64,000 nucleotides of DNA from assembly GCF_000969835.1 (NCBI RefSeq), contig NZ_KQ033912.1, positions 496,001 to 560,000 on the forward strand, in the 5' to 3' direction. A model generated the notes under the pieces. That model saw only the letters and a program-made list of their open reading frames with translations, searched no databases and was not told where the DNA came from. Position numbers and translations under genes: made by a program. Below, piece after piece: positions 52,268 to 61,702 of this stretch (within the stretch, counting starts at the first letter, position 1; each line of letters begins with the position of its first letter). The stretch is from Parabacteroides goldsteinii DSM 19448 = WAL 12034. GTDB lineage: Bacteria; Bacteroidota; Bacteroidia; Bacteroidales; Tannerellaceae.

Positions 52268-53701
52268 TTATCCCCTAACTGGCTTCAACCCCATCTTTGC
52301 AGCCCGTTCCAGCATAAACTGTTTAGCTGCCTCATATTCATTAGGAATTATGCCGTCCAGAATAGCATTCTTGATGGCTTCTTTTATGACGCCTACCGGC
52401 TGTGAAGGAGGCAGGGAGAATGTTTCCATAATTTCCTCACCCGAGACCGGCGGCTGGAAATTCCGTACCCGGTCTTTTTCCTCTATTTCTGCCAGCTTCT
52501 CACGAACCAACCGGAAGTTATTCAGAAAACGGCGGACTTTTTCCGGATTCTTACTGGTGATATCCGCCTCACAAAGCTTCATCAAGTCATCGATATCGTC
52601 ACCGGCATCGAACAACAAACGACGGATGGCAGAATCTGTCACTTCATCGTCTGCCAAAGCTATGGGACGCATATGAAGGGTTACCATTTTCTGTACATAC
52701 TTCATTTTCTCATTCATCGGCAACTTCATCCGACGGAAAATACCCGGCAGCATACGCTCGCCGATAAAATTATGATTGTGGAACGTCCATCCCAGACGAG
52801 GATCAAAGCGTTTGGTTGCCGGTTTTCCTATATCATGGAAAATCGCACTCCAACGAAGCCACAGATTATCCGTTGTTTTACTCAAACGGTCCAACACCAT
52901 TAAGGTATGGGCAAAATTATCCTTATGGCCGATGCCTTCTTTTGTTTCCACTCCTTTCAGAGCACACAGTTCCGGAAAAATCAGCTGCAACAATCCGCTC
53001 TTATCAAGCAAATCAAAACCGATGGAGGGTTTTGGCGAAAGTACGATCTTGTTCAATTCATCCACAATCCGTTCTTTGGATATAATGGAGATGCGTTCCT
53101 TATTGCGCTCAATCGCATCAAATGTATCGGGATGAATAAAAAATCCCAGCTGTGAAGCAAAGCGGACCGCACGCATCATACGCAACGGGTCATCACTGAA
53201 CGTTATATCAGGATCGAGTGGCGTACGGATAATCAGATTATCCATATCATCCAATCCTCCAAAAGGATCGACCAACTCCCCGTAACGTTCTTTATTCAGA
53301 CATAAAGCCAGTGCATTGATCGTAAAATCGCGCCGGTTTTGATCATCCTCCAGAGTCCCGTCTTCCACAATCGGCTTCCGGCTATCGCGATTATACGACT
53401 CTTTCCGTGCTCCGACAAACTCGATCTCAAGGTCGCCTGATTTCACCTGCGCCGTTCCGAAATTCTTAAATACGGACAAATGTGTCTTTTTCCCCAACTT
53501 GCCGGCAACAGTTTTTGCCAACTCTATCCCGCTACCTACTGCAACAACATCAATATCTTTTGATGGACGGTATAAAAAAATATCTCTGACGTAACCGCCA
53601 ATCACATAAGCCTCAACACCTAATTCGTCTGCGGCCTCTGAAATTATGTGGAACGGTTTTGCCGATATATGATTTAAAATATCTTCCTGTTCTATATACA
53701 T
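52268..53701 (-). CDS. cca: CCA tRNA nucleotidyltransferase with HD domain
   Basis: 477 residues. It adds or repairs the 3' CCA of tRNAs. N-terminal polymerase-beta-like head: GGYVRD at 35-40 and DIDVV with Asp49 and Asp51 as metal ligands, then the [11 protein letters not shown] and [17 protein letters not shown] motifs of class II CCA enzymes. The middle holds an HD-type phosphohydrolase domain ([35 protein letters not shown]). Housekeeping gene with its own promoter at 53732-53739, divergent from the lipoprotein gene. Confidence 0.96.
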   Translation of the reverse strand: MYIEQEDILNHISAKPFHIISEAADELGVEAYVIGGYVRDIFLYRPSKDIDVVAVGSGIELAKTVAGKLGKKTHLSVFKNFGTAQVKSGDLEIEFVGARKESYNRDSRKPIVEDGTLEDDQNRRDFTINALALCLNKERYGELVDPFGGLDDMDNLIIRTPLDPDITFSDDPLRMMRAVRFASQLGFFIHPDTFDAIERNKERISIISKERIVDELNKIVLSPKPSIGFDLLDKSGLLQLIFPELCALKGVETKEGIGHKDNFAHTLMVLDRLSKTTDNLWLRWSAIFHDIGKPATKRFDPRLGWTFHNHNFIGERMLPGIFRRMKLPMNEKMKYVQKMVTLHMRPIALADDEVTDSAIRRLLFDAGDDIDDLMKLCEADITSKNPEKVRRFLNNFRLVREKLAEIEEKDRVRNFQPPVSGEEIMETFSLPPSQPVGVIKEAIKNAILDGIIPNEYEAAKQFMLERAAKMGLKPVRG

Positions 53702-53731
53702 TCGCTTTATTTATCTCACTCATTGAGACTG

Positions 53732-53754
53732 CAAAGATAAAAAATATATCTTTG
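53732..53754. promoter_or_regulatory. Back-to-back promoters for cca and the lipoprotein gene
   Basis: Minus-strand TATCTTTG (53739-53732) and plus-strand TATCTTTG (53747-53754) are 7 bases apart, forming a 9-base-arm palindrome GCAAAGATA / TATCTTTGC. Implied leaders are about 20-25 bases for both genes. Confidence 0.65.
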
Positions 53755-53780
53755 CAGACAGAACGAATAAGATAAACAAC

Positions 53781-54617
53781 ATGAAGAAGTCTGTAATATG
53801 CATCGCATTGGCAGCCGTAACCCTGGCAGCATGCAATAACACGGAGAAAGAAGCCCGAACCCGGTTGAACAATGCAAAAAGTATGTATGAACGAAACGAG
53901 CTCTTCGCCGCAAAAAGCGAAATAGACTCTATCCGTGCCCTCTATCCGAAAGAATTCAAAGTATTGAAAGAAGGACTTTCCCTGATGCGTATGGTCGAGA
54001 TGAAAGAGGCGGAACGGAATATCGCTTTTTGCGATAGCCTTATTCCCATCAAGACAGAAGAAGCGGAAGGACTGAAAAAAGGATTCGTTTTTGAAAAAGA
54101 CAGCGTCTACGAAGAGATCGGTAATTATATATGGAAACAGCAGACAGTGGAGCGGAATGTGCAACGCTGTTATATCCGCAGCGGGGTCAACGAAAAGGGC
54201 GAGATTTATCTTGCCAGTGTTTTCTACGGCGGCGCACCGATCAACCATACAGGCATCAAGGTCAGTACGAAAGACGGCCAGTTTGCCGAAACAGCCGCAA
54301 TCCCGTACGACGGCGGAGTAAACTACCGTTTTAAAGATCTGGGAAAAACAACTGAAGTCGTCACCTACAAAGGCGAAAAAGGACTCGATGCTGCCAAGTT
54401 CATTTCTACAAACGTAAAAGAACGTGTCAAAGCCGAGTACACAGGTGGCAAACCCTATACATTATATATAGCTGACGGGGATAAAAAAGCGATTGCCGCG
54501 ACTTTTGAACTGGCTACTGTATTAAGCGATCTGGAAAATCTTCAGAAAGAGAAAGAAAAAGCAACCAAGCGAATTGCTTATTTGAAAAGCAAATTGGAAA
54601 GTAATACAGAAGAATAA
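53781..54617 (+). CDS. Lipoprotein with C-terminal coiled coil, unknown function
   Basis: 278 residues with lipobox LAAC (Cys18), so membrane-anchored. An early helical part (RTRLNNAKSMYERNELFAAKSEIDSIRALYP) resembles one tetratricopeptide-like hairpin. A middle beta-rich part has Gly/Tyr-rich stretches (ASVFYGGAPINHTGIKV). The last 45 residues (LSDLENLQKEKEKATKRIAYL) form a coiled coil. I do not recognise the family by name. It is monocistronic and ends at a strong terminator. Confidence 0.85.
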   Translation: MKKSVICIALAAVTLAACNNTEKEARTRLNNAKSMYERNELFAAKSEIDSIRALYPKEFKVLKEGLSLMRMVEMKEAERNIAFCDSLIPIKTEEAEGLKKGFVFEKDSVYEEIGNYIWKQQTVERNVQRCYIRSGVNEKGEIYLASVFYGGAPINHTGIKVSTKDGQFAETAAIPYDGGVNYRFKDLGKTTEVVTYKGEKGLDAAKFISTNVKERVKAEYTGGKPYTLYIADGDKKAIAATFELATVLSDLENLQKEKEKATKRIAYLKSKLESNTEE

Positions 54618-54637
54618 ACGGTCTGATTTTCTCCATA

Positions 54638-54677
54638 AAAAATCCGGTTCCCAATTGAATATGAGAACCGGATTTTT
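54638..54677. terminator. Bidirectional terminator
   Basis: Perfect 13-bp arms AAAAATCCGGTTC / GAACCGGATTTTT between the convergent lipoprotein and DUF6383-type genes. Confidence 0.85.
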
Positions 54678-54695
54678 ATTTGAGAGTATCTTTTT

Positions 54696-57197
54696 TTACT
54701 TCACGATCACCTTATAAGCCTTGTCACCTTCAACGGACACAATCACAACGCCTCTTGCTGTTTGAATTGATTCATTATCAGAAGATACAAAGCGGGAACC
54801 GATTGTCTGCCCCAGAATATTCGATAAAGTAATTTTCTTACCTCCTGCATTACGGATTTGGAATTCACCTGTACTTCCGATTACCTGAATAGTCGTAGGT
54901 GCTTCGATTTCTTCGTTGGCAACAGGAGCCGGAGCATTCTCAATAGTAAACTCTGCCATCGGAACAGGCTGCATTACAGCAAATCCATTCACCATACCGA
55001 CATAAGGTTTAGCATCATCCTTTTTGAACTCACTCTGGTTTTCCAGATAATAAGTACCACCCTCTACCATCTTGAATGCAAAGAGAGCCGGACTGTTTTC
55101 CATCGTTTTAACAGATTCATCGGAAATGAATACGGCACGTCCGCCTAAAGTATCACTAGCTGCCAAATAATAACGAGTTTCGTCACCCTCTTTCGCGCCT
55201 ATGGCCTTGCAAGAGATATAATACAACTGTTTACCCAACGGACTCTTTTCAGCTTTCTCAACCCAAAGACTAAAATTATCTTCCGTATAACCAGACTTCG
55301 TAATCGGATTGCCTTCGATTTTCAGTTCAGCCAGGAATGTATTCGGGTTCATCACCAACGAATTATTAGCAGTAGAAAAACGCTTATGACCAACTTCCTG
55401 AGGAGCATATTCAGGAGCATCAGCAGACAGGATCATAACATTAGCCGGATTTTTTGTCAACTGAAGACAACCAGTCTGTATATCCATTCCAACGTAACGG
55501 TCTTCAGCATCACCCACAACTTTCATTGTAGACCATTGTCTTGTCTCATTGAAAACAAAGTGGAATGAAAGAGGCTCACTTGTCTCGGACAATTTCAAAC
55601 TATCACTTTGCGCTGCGATTCTATCAGTTCCGAACAACGTACGTAGCTGATAAGAAATAATAGAGATTTCATCGCCTAACTGTTTAGCACCAGCTACTAC
55701 TTGCGTATCCTTTGGTATCAGTTTAAACATAATCTGGTTAGAAATATCACCTGTTCCTTTCAAGATAGAATCGTTCGTAAATGTAGACAGATAAGCAGGA
55801 CCTATCGGAATTCCGGGTATCAGATGAAGCGTAAATCCTTTCTCGGCCAATTCTTTCTCTGTATAAGCCCGCGAACCTAGATATTTATCTTTCAAATCAA
55901 CAGACACCGGAGTAACTTTTACAGAGTCTCCATCGAGTAAATAGGTATCCTCCATTTCTGCCACTTCAAATATTTCCTGATTCAAGATAAAAGCATCATC
56001 AGATTCACGGTCGACAACGGAATATTTGCCATTTTCAGTTTTAATATACCATTGCCCTCTCGGCAAGTTCACAGAAGGAACACTGTCTCCCCCCATAAAG
56101 GAGTTTTTCTTAACATAATATTTACCTTTGGTACCTTTGCTTGCACTTTGGAGAAAATAAACGCCTGAACCTGTCGGTATATTTGCATGAGTTCCGGCAG
56201 ACAAATTGATCAAAGGTGCTTTTCCTTGTTTCACAGCACCATTATCATCCACCTTTGAAACAGTCAACACTTTTTTCGGTCCAACACTGGCAAATACAAC
56301 TTGCACAGTATCTTCTCCACTCTCAGGAGCTCTTTTTAAAAATACAGATACTGAATCATTCTTTAAGTCGACTGTAAATTTAAACTTTTGCCAATCAGCA
56401 TTCGGATCTTGCGTCTGACGGGTAGAATCCAAAGAAAAATTATATCCAAATACATCCTTTGCACCAGAAATATCTGTTTTAAGCATGTCGACACCAAAAT
56501 ATTTAGCCTTATTATCCGGGAATGCCTCGTTTCCTTTTTCCTGTAAAGTAACGTATCCGTCTTCATCATCGACATCTTTTGCTATCAGGTCTTTCCCTGA
56601 AAAAATATCCCCTTCATACGTATCACCAAACTTTAACTGGAAAGTCTTAAAACCAGCCCCGAGCTCGTCTGCCTTCAAAAGAAATTTGGAAGAAGGCTCT
56701 ACTACCGTAAATTTAGCATTGGAATCAGCCGCAGGAGTATCAACCAAAGATAAATCTTTATCATTCGTAATCACAAAAGACAAATATTTATCTCCGCTAT
56801 AAAAACTTTTTAATTCTTGCGGATTATCTGTTCCATCCAAAATCCATTTATAAGCAACTCCATCTTTCACTGCAACCAGATTAGGTACCGGTTTTTTAGC
56901 CGGAGCAAAAGCCAAATAACTCAAAGTTGCTTTGTTTATGATCGAATAAGTTGTAACTCCTACGACCGCTTTTTTTTCCACTATCTGCCACAAAGCAGAA
57001 TCAACTGCAGCCTTCGTCATATTTTCTTTAAAAGATTTTACTATAACAGAATCCGATTTATTACCATCCAGTGATAAGTAGAGATCTCCTGATTTCAAAT
57101 AAAAGAAATCATTCGTAGATCCAAATTCTGTCGCATTCATCGTGAAAGAACTTACCGCCATTAAAACCACAGCCAATAATGTAGATTTTCTATTCAT
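54696..57197 (-). CDS. Large secreted repeat protein with DUF6383-like C-terminus, surface-layer candidate
   Basis: 833 residues, signal peptide cleaved near TMNATEF. The mature protein is beta-rich and built of similar blocks in which FFYLKSGDLYLSLD, KYLSFVIT, GQWYIKTENGKYSVVD and RYYLAASD-type segments recur. The last 70 residues (STGEFQIRNAGGKKITLSNI, LGQTIGSRF, ARGVVIVSVEGDKAYKVIVK) look like the beta-sandwich C-terminal domains that type IX secretion uses for export, and like the DUF6383 domain. A cell-surface or S-layer role is inference. No enzyme motif is seen. Minus-strand TATCTTTG at 57248-57241 is a good promoter box. Confidence 0.75.
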   Translation of the reverse strand: MNRKSTLLAVVLMAVSSFTMNATEFGSTNDFFYLKSGDLYLSLDGNKSDSVIVKSFKENMTKAAVDSALWQIVEKKAVVGVTTYSIINKATLSYLAFAPAKKPVPNLVAVKDGVAYKWILDGTDNPQELKSFYSGDKYLSFVITNDKDLSLVDTPAADSNAKFTVVEPSSKFLLKADELGAGFKTFQLKFGDTYEGDIFSGKDLIAKDVDDEDGYVTLQEKGNEAFPDNKAKYFGVDMLKTDISGAKDVFGYNFSLDSTRQTQDPNADWQKFKFTVDLKNDSVSVFLKRAPESGEDTVQVVFASVGPKKVLTVSKVDDNGAVKQGKAPLINLSAGTHANIPTGSGVYFLQSASKGTKGKYYVKKNSFMGGDSVPSVNLPRGQWYIKTENGKYSVVDRESDDAFILNQEIFEVAEMEDTYLLDGDSVKVTPVSVDLKDKYLGSRAYTEKELAEKGFTLHLIPGIPIGPAYLSTFTNDSILKGTGDISNQIMFKLIPKDTQVVAGAKQLGDEISIISYQLRTLFGTDRIAAQSDSLKLSETSEPLSFHFVFNETRQWSTMKVVGDAEDRYVGMDIQTGCLQLTKNPANVMILSADAPEYAPQEVGHKRFSTANNSLVMNPNTFLAELKIEGNPITKSGYTEDNFSLWVEKAEKSPLGKQLYYISCKAIGAKEGDETRYYLAASDTLGGRAVFISDESVKTMENSPALFAFKMVEGGTYYLENQSEFKKDDAKPYVGMVNGFAVMQPVPMAEFTIENAPAPVANEEIEAPTTIQVIGSTGEFQIRNAGGKKITLSNILGQTIGSRFVSSDNESIQTARGVVIVSVEGDKAYKVIVK

Positions 57198-57240
57198 ATA
57201 TTATTTCACTTTTGATTTACATATTAACCCATACTAAGTA

Positions 57241-57248
57241 CAAAGATA
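57241..57248 (-). promoter_or_regulatory. -7 box of the DUF6383-type gene
   Basis: Minus-strand TATCTTTG about 45 bases before the ATG; no good TTTG at the -33 distance. Confidence 0.5.
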
Positions 57249-57398
57249 GAATATTTTAAATCCGAAATTACTATAACAAACGCTAATAATCAAGTATATT
57301 GTACAAAAGAGACGACTTTTCATGCAAAATCATACTGGAACAATGCATCTTATCACCTTTACTCTTTTCACATTCCCAATACCTCCTTAAGAGAATCT

Positions 57399-57460
57399 GT
57401 TTCATAGTAATGGAACAGTTGTTTCATTATGTAGAAACACTTGTTTCTTTAGGATGAAAC
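57399..57460. repeat. Three 22-bp spaced GTTTC-N8-GAAAC dyads
   Basis: 18-bp dyads at 57399-57416 (with GGAAC as right arm), 57421-57438 and 57443-57460, each separated by exactly 4 bases. The 457-base gap 57198-57654 that contains them also holds the promoter of the DUF6383-type gene and a poor promoter candidate for the AmgK-like gene; the rest is AT-rich with nothing I can name. Confidence 0.75.
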
Positions 57461-57654
57461 AATATCGATGATACTGCTTTCGTTAAACATTTATAGATTG
57501 TTTATATGTACTACACCGAAAGCTTGCTATATAATTTAGTACGTATAGTAATTCCACAGACATCAGTACAAAAAGCAAATACAATTGCGAATGTTTTTGA
57601 GAAGTTTCCTTCCCTAACAAAAAAGGCTTACCTTAGTGCCGTAATTCAAAAAAT

Positions 57655-59085
57655 ATGGTAACAGAAGAATTAAAAAGACTCTACTACGAATATACCGGTT
57701 CGCAGGCCGAAGATATTATAGAACTACCTTCATCCGGTTCTAACCGCCGGTATTTCAGAATATCCGGCCCGAAAACATTGATAGGGGTCAGCGGCTCTTC
57801 CCAGGAGGAGAACAAAGCGTTTATTTATATGTCCGGATTTTTCAGGGGAAAAGGTATTTCCGTCCCGGAAGTGCATTTCTATTCGGACGATTATTCTTTT
57901 TATTTACAGGAAGACCTGGGCGACACCATGCTTTTCAATGCCATAGAAAAAGGACGCAAAAGCTGTGTTTTCGATGAAGAGGAACGCAGGTTGTTACACA
58001 AAACAATCACGCAACTTCCTTCTATTCAGTATGCCGGTGCCGAAGGATTCGAGTATGAGAACTGTTATCCTCAACCGGAATTCAACCAACGTTCTATTCT
58101 TTGGGACCTGAATTACTTCAAATATTGCTTTCTGAAAGCGACGGGGATGGAGTTTCAGGAAGACCGCCTGGAAGATGATTTCCAGAAAATGAGCGATGTA
58201 TTGCTTCAGGACACCTCTCCCACTTTCCTTTATCGGGATTTCCAGTCACGCAACGTCATGATCAAAGATGGCGAACCCTGGTTTATTGATTTCCAGGGAG
58301 GACGAAAAGGTCCGGTCTATTATGACGTAGCCTCTTTCCTTTGGCAGGCTAAAGCCAATTACCCGGAAGATTTGAGAAACGAATTGCTTGCCGATTATTT
58401 GCAAGCATTACGAAAATATACTGATGTAGACGAAGAACATTTCTTCTGCCAGCTACGCCATTTCGTGTTGTTCCGCACACTACAGGTGCTGGGAGCCTAC
58501 GGTTTCAGGGGATACTTTGAAAAGAAACCGCATTTTATCCAAAGCGTACCTTTCGCCATCAACAATCTGCGGCAGTTATTAAAGAATGATTATCCGGAAT
58601 ATCCGTACTTGTGCGCCGTTCTGAGAGAACTGACCGGCCTGACGCAGTTCAGGGACGACATACAAAAACGGATGCTGGAAGTTAAGATCGTCAGCTTTGC
58701 CTACAAAAAAGGAATACCGAACGATCCGAGCGGAAACGGCGGTGGTTTCGTATTCGATTGCCGGGCCATCAACAACCCGGGAAAATATGAACGATACAAC
58801 CATTTTACAGGACTGGACGAGCCAGTGATCCACTTCCTGGAAGAAGACGGGGAAATCACGCAATTCCTGGAACATGTATATACGATCGTGGATGCTTCGG
58901 TGAAACGTTATCTGGACCGTGGTTTCACGAATCTGATGATCTCTTTCGGTTGTACCGGCGGACAACATCGTTCCGTCTATTCGGCACAACATCTGGCAGA
59001 GCATCTGCATGCCAAATTCGGAATAAAAATAGACCTTACCCACAGGGAACAAAATATAGAACAAATCTTTGACGCAATATTATGA
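57655..59085 (+). CDS. AmgK-like sugar kinase fused to a RapZ C-terminal domain
   Basis: 476 residues. Residues 1-330 are an aminoglycoside-phosphotransferase-fold kinase: YLQEDLGD at 83-90, YRDFQSRN with Asp195 and Asn200, and WFIDFQGG with Asp212 for magnesium. Residues 340-476 match the C-terminal domain of RapZ (NGGGFVFDCRAINNPGKYE, then FGCTGGQHRSV at 431-441), but the RapZ nucleotide-binding domain is missing and the kinase takes its place. In E. coli that C-terminal domain binds glucosamine-6-phosphate. The gene overlaps a MurU-like gene by four bases, which matches the AmgK/MurU pair that recycles N-acetylmuramic acid: anomeric phosphorylation, then UDP transfer. The exact substrate is inferred. 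Confidence 0.85.
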   Translation: MVTEELKRLYYEYTGSQAEDIIELPSSGSNRRYFRISGPKTLIGVSGSSQEENKAFIYMSGFFRGKGISVPEVHFYSDDYSFYLQEDLGDTMLFNAIEKGRKSCVFDEEERRLLHKTITQLPSIQYAGAEGFEYENCYPQPEFNQRSILWDLNYFKYCFLKATGMEFQEDRLEDDFQKMSDVLLQDTSPTFLYRDFQSRNVMIKDGEPWFIDFQGGRKGPVYYDVASFLWQAKANYPEDLRNELLADYLQALRKYTDVDEEHFFCQLRHFVLFRTLQVLGAYGFRGYFEKKPHFIQSVPFAINNLRQLLKNDYPEYPYLCAVLRELTGLTQFRDDIQKRMLEVKIVSFAYKKGIPNDPSGNGGGFVFDCRAINNPGKYERYNHFTGLDEPVIHFLEEDGEITQFLEHVYTIVDASVKRYLDRGFTNLMISFGCTGGQHRSVYSAQHLAEHLHAKFGIKIDLTHREQNIEQIFDAIL

Positions 59086-59816
59086 AAGCTATGATTTTTG
59101 CAGCCGGTATGGGGACCCGCCTCAAACCGATGACTGACAATACACCAAAAGCATTGATACCAATAAATGGAAGACCAATGTTGGAACATGTAATTCTGAA
59201 GCTGAAGGATGCAGGGTTTCATCAGATCGTTATCAACGTTCACCACCTGGGAGACCAGATCATCGATTTCCTGGCAGCCAACAACAACTTCGGAGTTCAG
59301 ATCCATATCTCCGACGAACGGGATTACCTGCTCGACACGGGAGGAGGCATCAAAAAAGCGGCCAAATTCCTTCAGGGAAACGAACCGTTTCTGGTACACA
59401 ATGTCGACATCATGTCGAATGTGGATCTGAAAAAGTTATACGATTGCCATCTGGAAACCAATCCGGTCGCTACTTTGCTGGTCAGTAAACGTAACACATC
59501 GCGTTATCTCCTGTTCAACAAAGAGAGCCGGTTGTGCGGATGGAGAAATCATGAAACCGGAGAAGTAAAATCTTATTATCCGGATTTCGACCCCAAACAA
59601 TATAATGAATACGCTTTTAGCGGTATCCATGTAATATCACCGAAAATATTCGACTGGATGGAAGAATGGACGGGTAAATTCTCGATCATCAATTTCTATC
59701 TGGCTATCTGTGCTAAAACAAATATCCATGCCTATGCAGCCGAAAACTTACAGTTGCTGGATATAGGCAAGCCGGAGGCTTTAGCCAAAGCGGAAAAATG
59801 GATGAAAGGTTTATAA
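59082..59816 (+). CDS. MurU-like sugar-1-phosphate nucleotidyltransferase
   Basis: 244 residues, single nucleotidyltransferase domain. The signature MIFAAGMGTRLKPMT with NTPKALIPING at the N-terminus binds the nucleotide; DTGGGIKKAA and VHNVDI (metal-binding Asp) follow, and YAFSGIHVISP lies in the sugar-binding half. No left-handed beta-helix acyltransferase domain follows, as in MurU and unlike GlmU. Together with the kinase it would turn MurNAc (or GlcNAc) into UDP-MurNAc without going through glucosamine-6-phosphate. A general glucose- or mannose-1-phosphate transferase is the alternative. Confidence 0.85.
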   Translation: MKAMIFAAGMGTRLKPMTDNTPKALIPINGRPMLEHVILKLKDAGFHQIVINVHHLGDQIIDFLAANNNFGVQIHISDERDYLLDTGGGIKKAAKFLQGNEPFLVHNVDIMSNVDLKKLYDCHLETNPVATLLVSKRNTSRYLLFNKESRLCGWRNHETGEVKSYYPDFDPKQYNEYAFSGIHVISPKIFDWMEEWTGKFSIINFYLAICAKTNIHAYAAENLQLLDIGKPEALAKAEKWMKGL

Positions 59817-59868
59817 TACAAGGATAAAGACAATAATACATCAGGATGGCTTTAGCCGGAAATGTCTT

Positions 59869-60453
59869 TCAGACAATTCTGACTAAGGCCATTAATAATG
59901 GCAGATAGTCTTTCAACTCGACACGCAAAAGTTTCAATGCCTGTTGAATACGGTAATCGACCGTTTTAGATGAGACATTCAGTTTCTGTGCTATCTCATT
60001 ATAAGTCATATTCTGGAAGCGATTCATTTCAAAAGCCTCCCGATAACTTTCCGGCAAACGTGACAAAGCAGCTTCAATATTCCTCGTCAACTCTTCAACC
60101 ACATAAAAGTCCGGATCTTCATACTGTGACTGCCAATCTGCATACAGCGTATTTACAATCTGTTGTTTCAGTTCATTCCGATTGATCAGGGTCAGGCATC
60201 TGTTCTTTACGGCTTTAAATAGATAATTCTTCGGAGAGGATTCGATAACCTGCATGCTACTGTTTTCCCAAAACCAAACCATCACATCTTGTACGATCTC
60301 CTGACCGTCATCTACATTTACAAATTGTTTGGCATAAGCACACAAAAGAGGATAATAACGCATAAACAATACATCGAATGCTTTCACATCGCCTGCTTGA
60401 ATCCTTTGAAAAAGAATCTCATCGTTTGTGTTGTCTGTAGTAGTTGAAAGCAT
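59869..60453 (-). CDS. ECF RNA polymerase sigma factor
   Basis: 194 residues. Region 2 at about 15-85 (FDVLFMRYYPLLCAYAKQFV, EIVQDVMVWFWEN). Region 4 at about 130-180 (MTYNEIAQKLNVSSKTVDYR). Of the same class as the two sigma factors on the left, but here the FecR gene (60635) is divergent instead of downstream. It should still activate the SusC operon starting at 61821. A minus-strand TATTTTTG at 60511-60504 could be its -7 box. Confidence 0.94.
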   Translation of the reverse strand: MLSTTTDNTNDEILFQRIQAGDVKAFDVLFMRYYPLLCAYAKQFVNVDDGQEIVQDVMVWFWENSSMQVIESSPKNYLFKAVKNRCLTLINRNELKQQIVNTLYADWQSQYEDPDFYVVEELTRNIEAALSRLPESYREAFEMNRFQNMTYNEIAQKLNVSSKTVDYRIQQALKLLRVELKDYLPLLMALVRIV

Positions 60454-60634
60454 ATTAAGACCTATAATGTATTAAATTCCAGTGATACTAATGTGAGTCT
60501 GTGCAAAAATAACATTTTTCAACATATCAACCTATTACAACACGATTAACTTTTTCAAAAAAATATCACAAAAAAAATGCTTTTTCGTTTAGGAGGTTTT
60601 CCCGCTCATTAGTCTTAATTATAAAAGAGACAAA

Positions 60635-61651
60635 ATGGATACACAAAAAAACATAGACGAACATATGCTTCTGGACTACTTTTCAGGTTCACTATCCGCT
60701 ACTCAAAAACAAGAAGTAGAAGAATGGCTGAACCAATCTGAGGAAAACAGAAAAATAGCTCGTGACATTCAATATATTTATTTAGCAACCGACACACTTC
60801 AGACAATAAAAGGAATAAACTCCGACCAGGCTCTTGTCCAGGTAAAGAAAAGGATCATTAAGCCCGAAAAAAAACATTACTTTGTCTGGCTTCAAAGAAT
60901 CGCTGCTATATTGGTTTTACCTTTACTAATCAGCACACTTTATTTTGCTCTCAAAGAAGATCCGGTTGAATACATTGAAATCAGGACAAATCCGGGTATG
61001 GTGGCTAAAGTCGATCTGCCAGACAAAAGTAAAGTATGGCTAAACTCCCAATCTTACTTGAAATATCCACAAAAATTTACAGGAGATACGCGTTATGTAG
61101 AAATTAACGGGGAAGCCTACTTCTCCATCCAAAAGGATAAAACCAAAAAATTTATAGTAAATACACCTTTTGATATAAAAGCAGAAGTATTAGGCACAGA
61201 ATTTAATATTGAAGCCTATAAGAAGAAAAATCAAGTAACTACAACTTTGGTCTCTGGTTCAGTTAGACTTTCATTCCTAAATAAGGACAACAAAGAAGAA
61301 TCTGTAATAATGAAACCTGATGAGGAAATTTCATATAACATTAAAAATAAAAAGATTAAACTTCATACATCCTATATTCCAACACAAATAGCCTGGAAAG
61401 ATGGACTGGTTATTTTAAGAAACACACCATTTGAAGAAGTTCTAAAAATATTGAGTAAACGATTCAATACAAACTTCATCGTAAAGAACGACCTATTGTA
61501 TAACAATTCGTTTACTGGTACATTTAGTGGACAACATCTCCATCTGATACTTGAACATTTTCGCTTATCAACTGATATTCAATACAAATTCATTGATCCG
61601 GATATCAGTCAAAATAAAATATCCGAAAAGACAATTGTCGAATTATATTAA
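60635..61651 (+). CDS. FecR-family anti-sigma factor
   Basis: 338 residues. N-terminal sigma-binding part (HMLLDYFSGSLSATQKQEVEEW), one membrane helix (IAAILVLPLLISTLYFAL), FecR domain (TNPGMVAKVDLPDKSKVWLN, AYFSIQKDKTKKFIVNTPFD, VLGTEFNIEAY) and a C-terminal FecR_C part (ILRNTPFEEVLKILSKRFN). It controls the divergent sigma factor and is switched by the STN domain of the SusC 170 bases downstream on the same strand. Confidence 0.93.
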   Translation: MDTQKNIDEHMLLDYFSGSLSATQKQEVEEWLNQSEENRKIARDIQYIYLATDTLQTIKGINSDQALVQVKKRIIKPEKKHYFVWLQRIAAILVLPLLISTLYFALKEDPVEYIEIRTNPGMVAKVDLPDKSKVWLNSQSYLKYPQKFTGDTRYVEINGEAYFSIQKDKTKKFIVNTPFDIKAEVLGTEFNIEAYKKKNQVTTTLVSGSVRLSFLNKDNKEESVIMKPDEEISYNIKNKKIKLHTSYIPTQIAWKDGLVILRNTPFEEVLKILSKRFNTNFIVKNDLLYNNSFTGTFSGQHLHLILEHFRLSTDIQYKFIDPDISQNKISEKTIVELY

Positions 61652-61702
61652 TCTTTTGTGTAACCTAAATTAAGTACAGCATGAAAAGAAAGAAGCCTCC
61701 TT

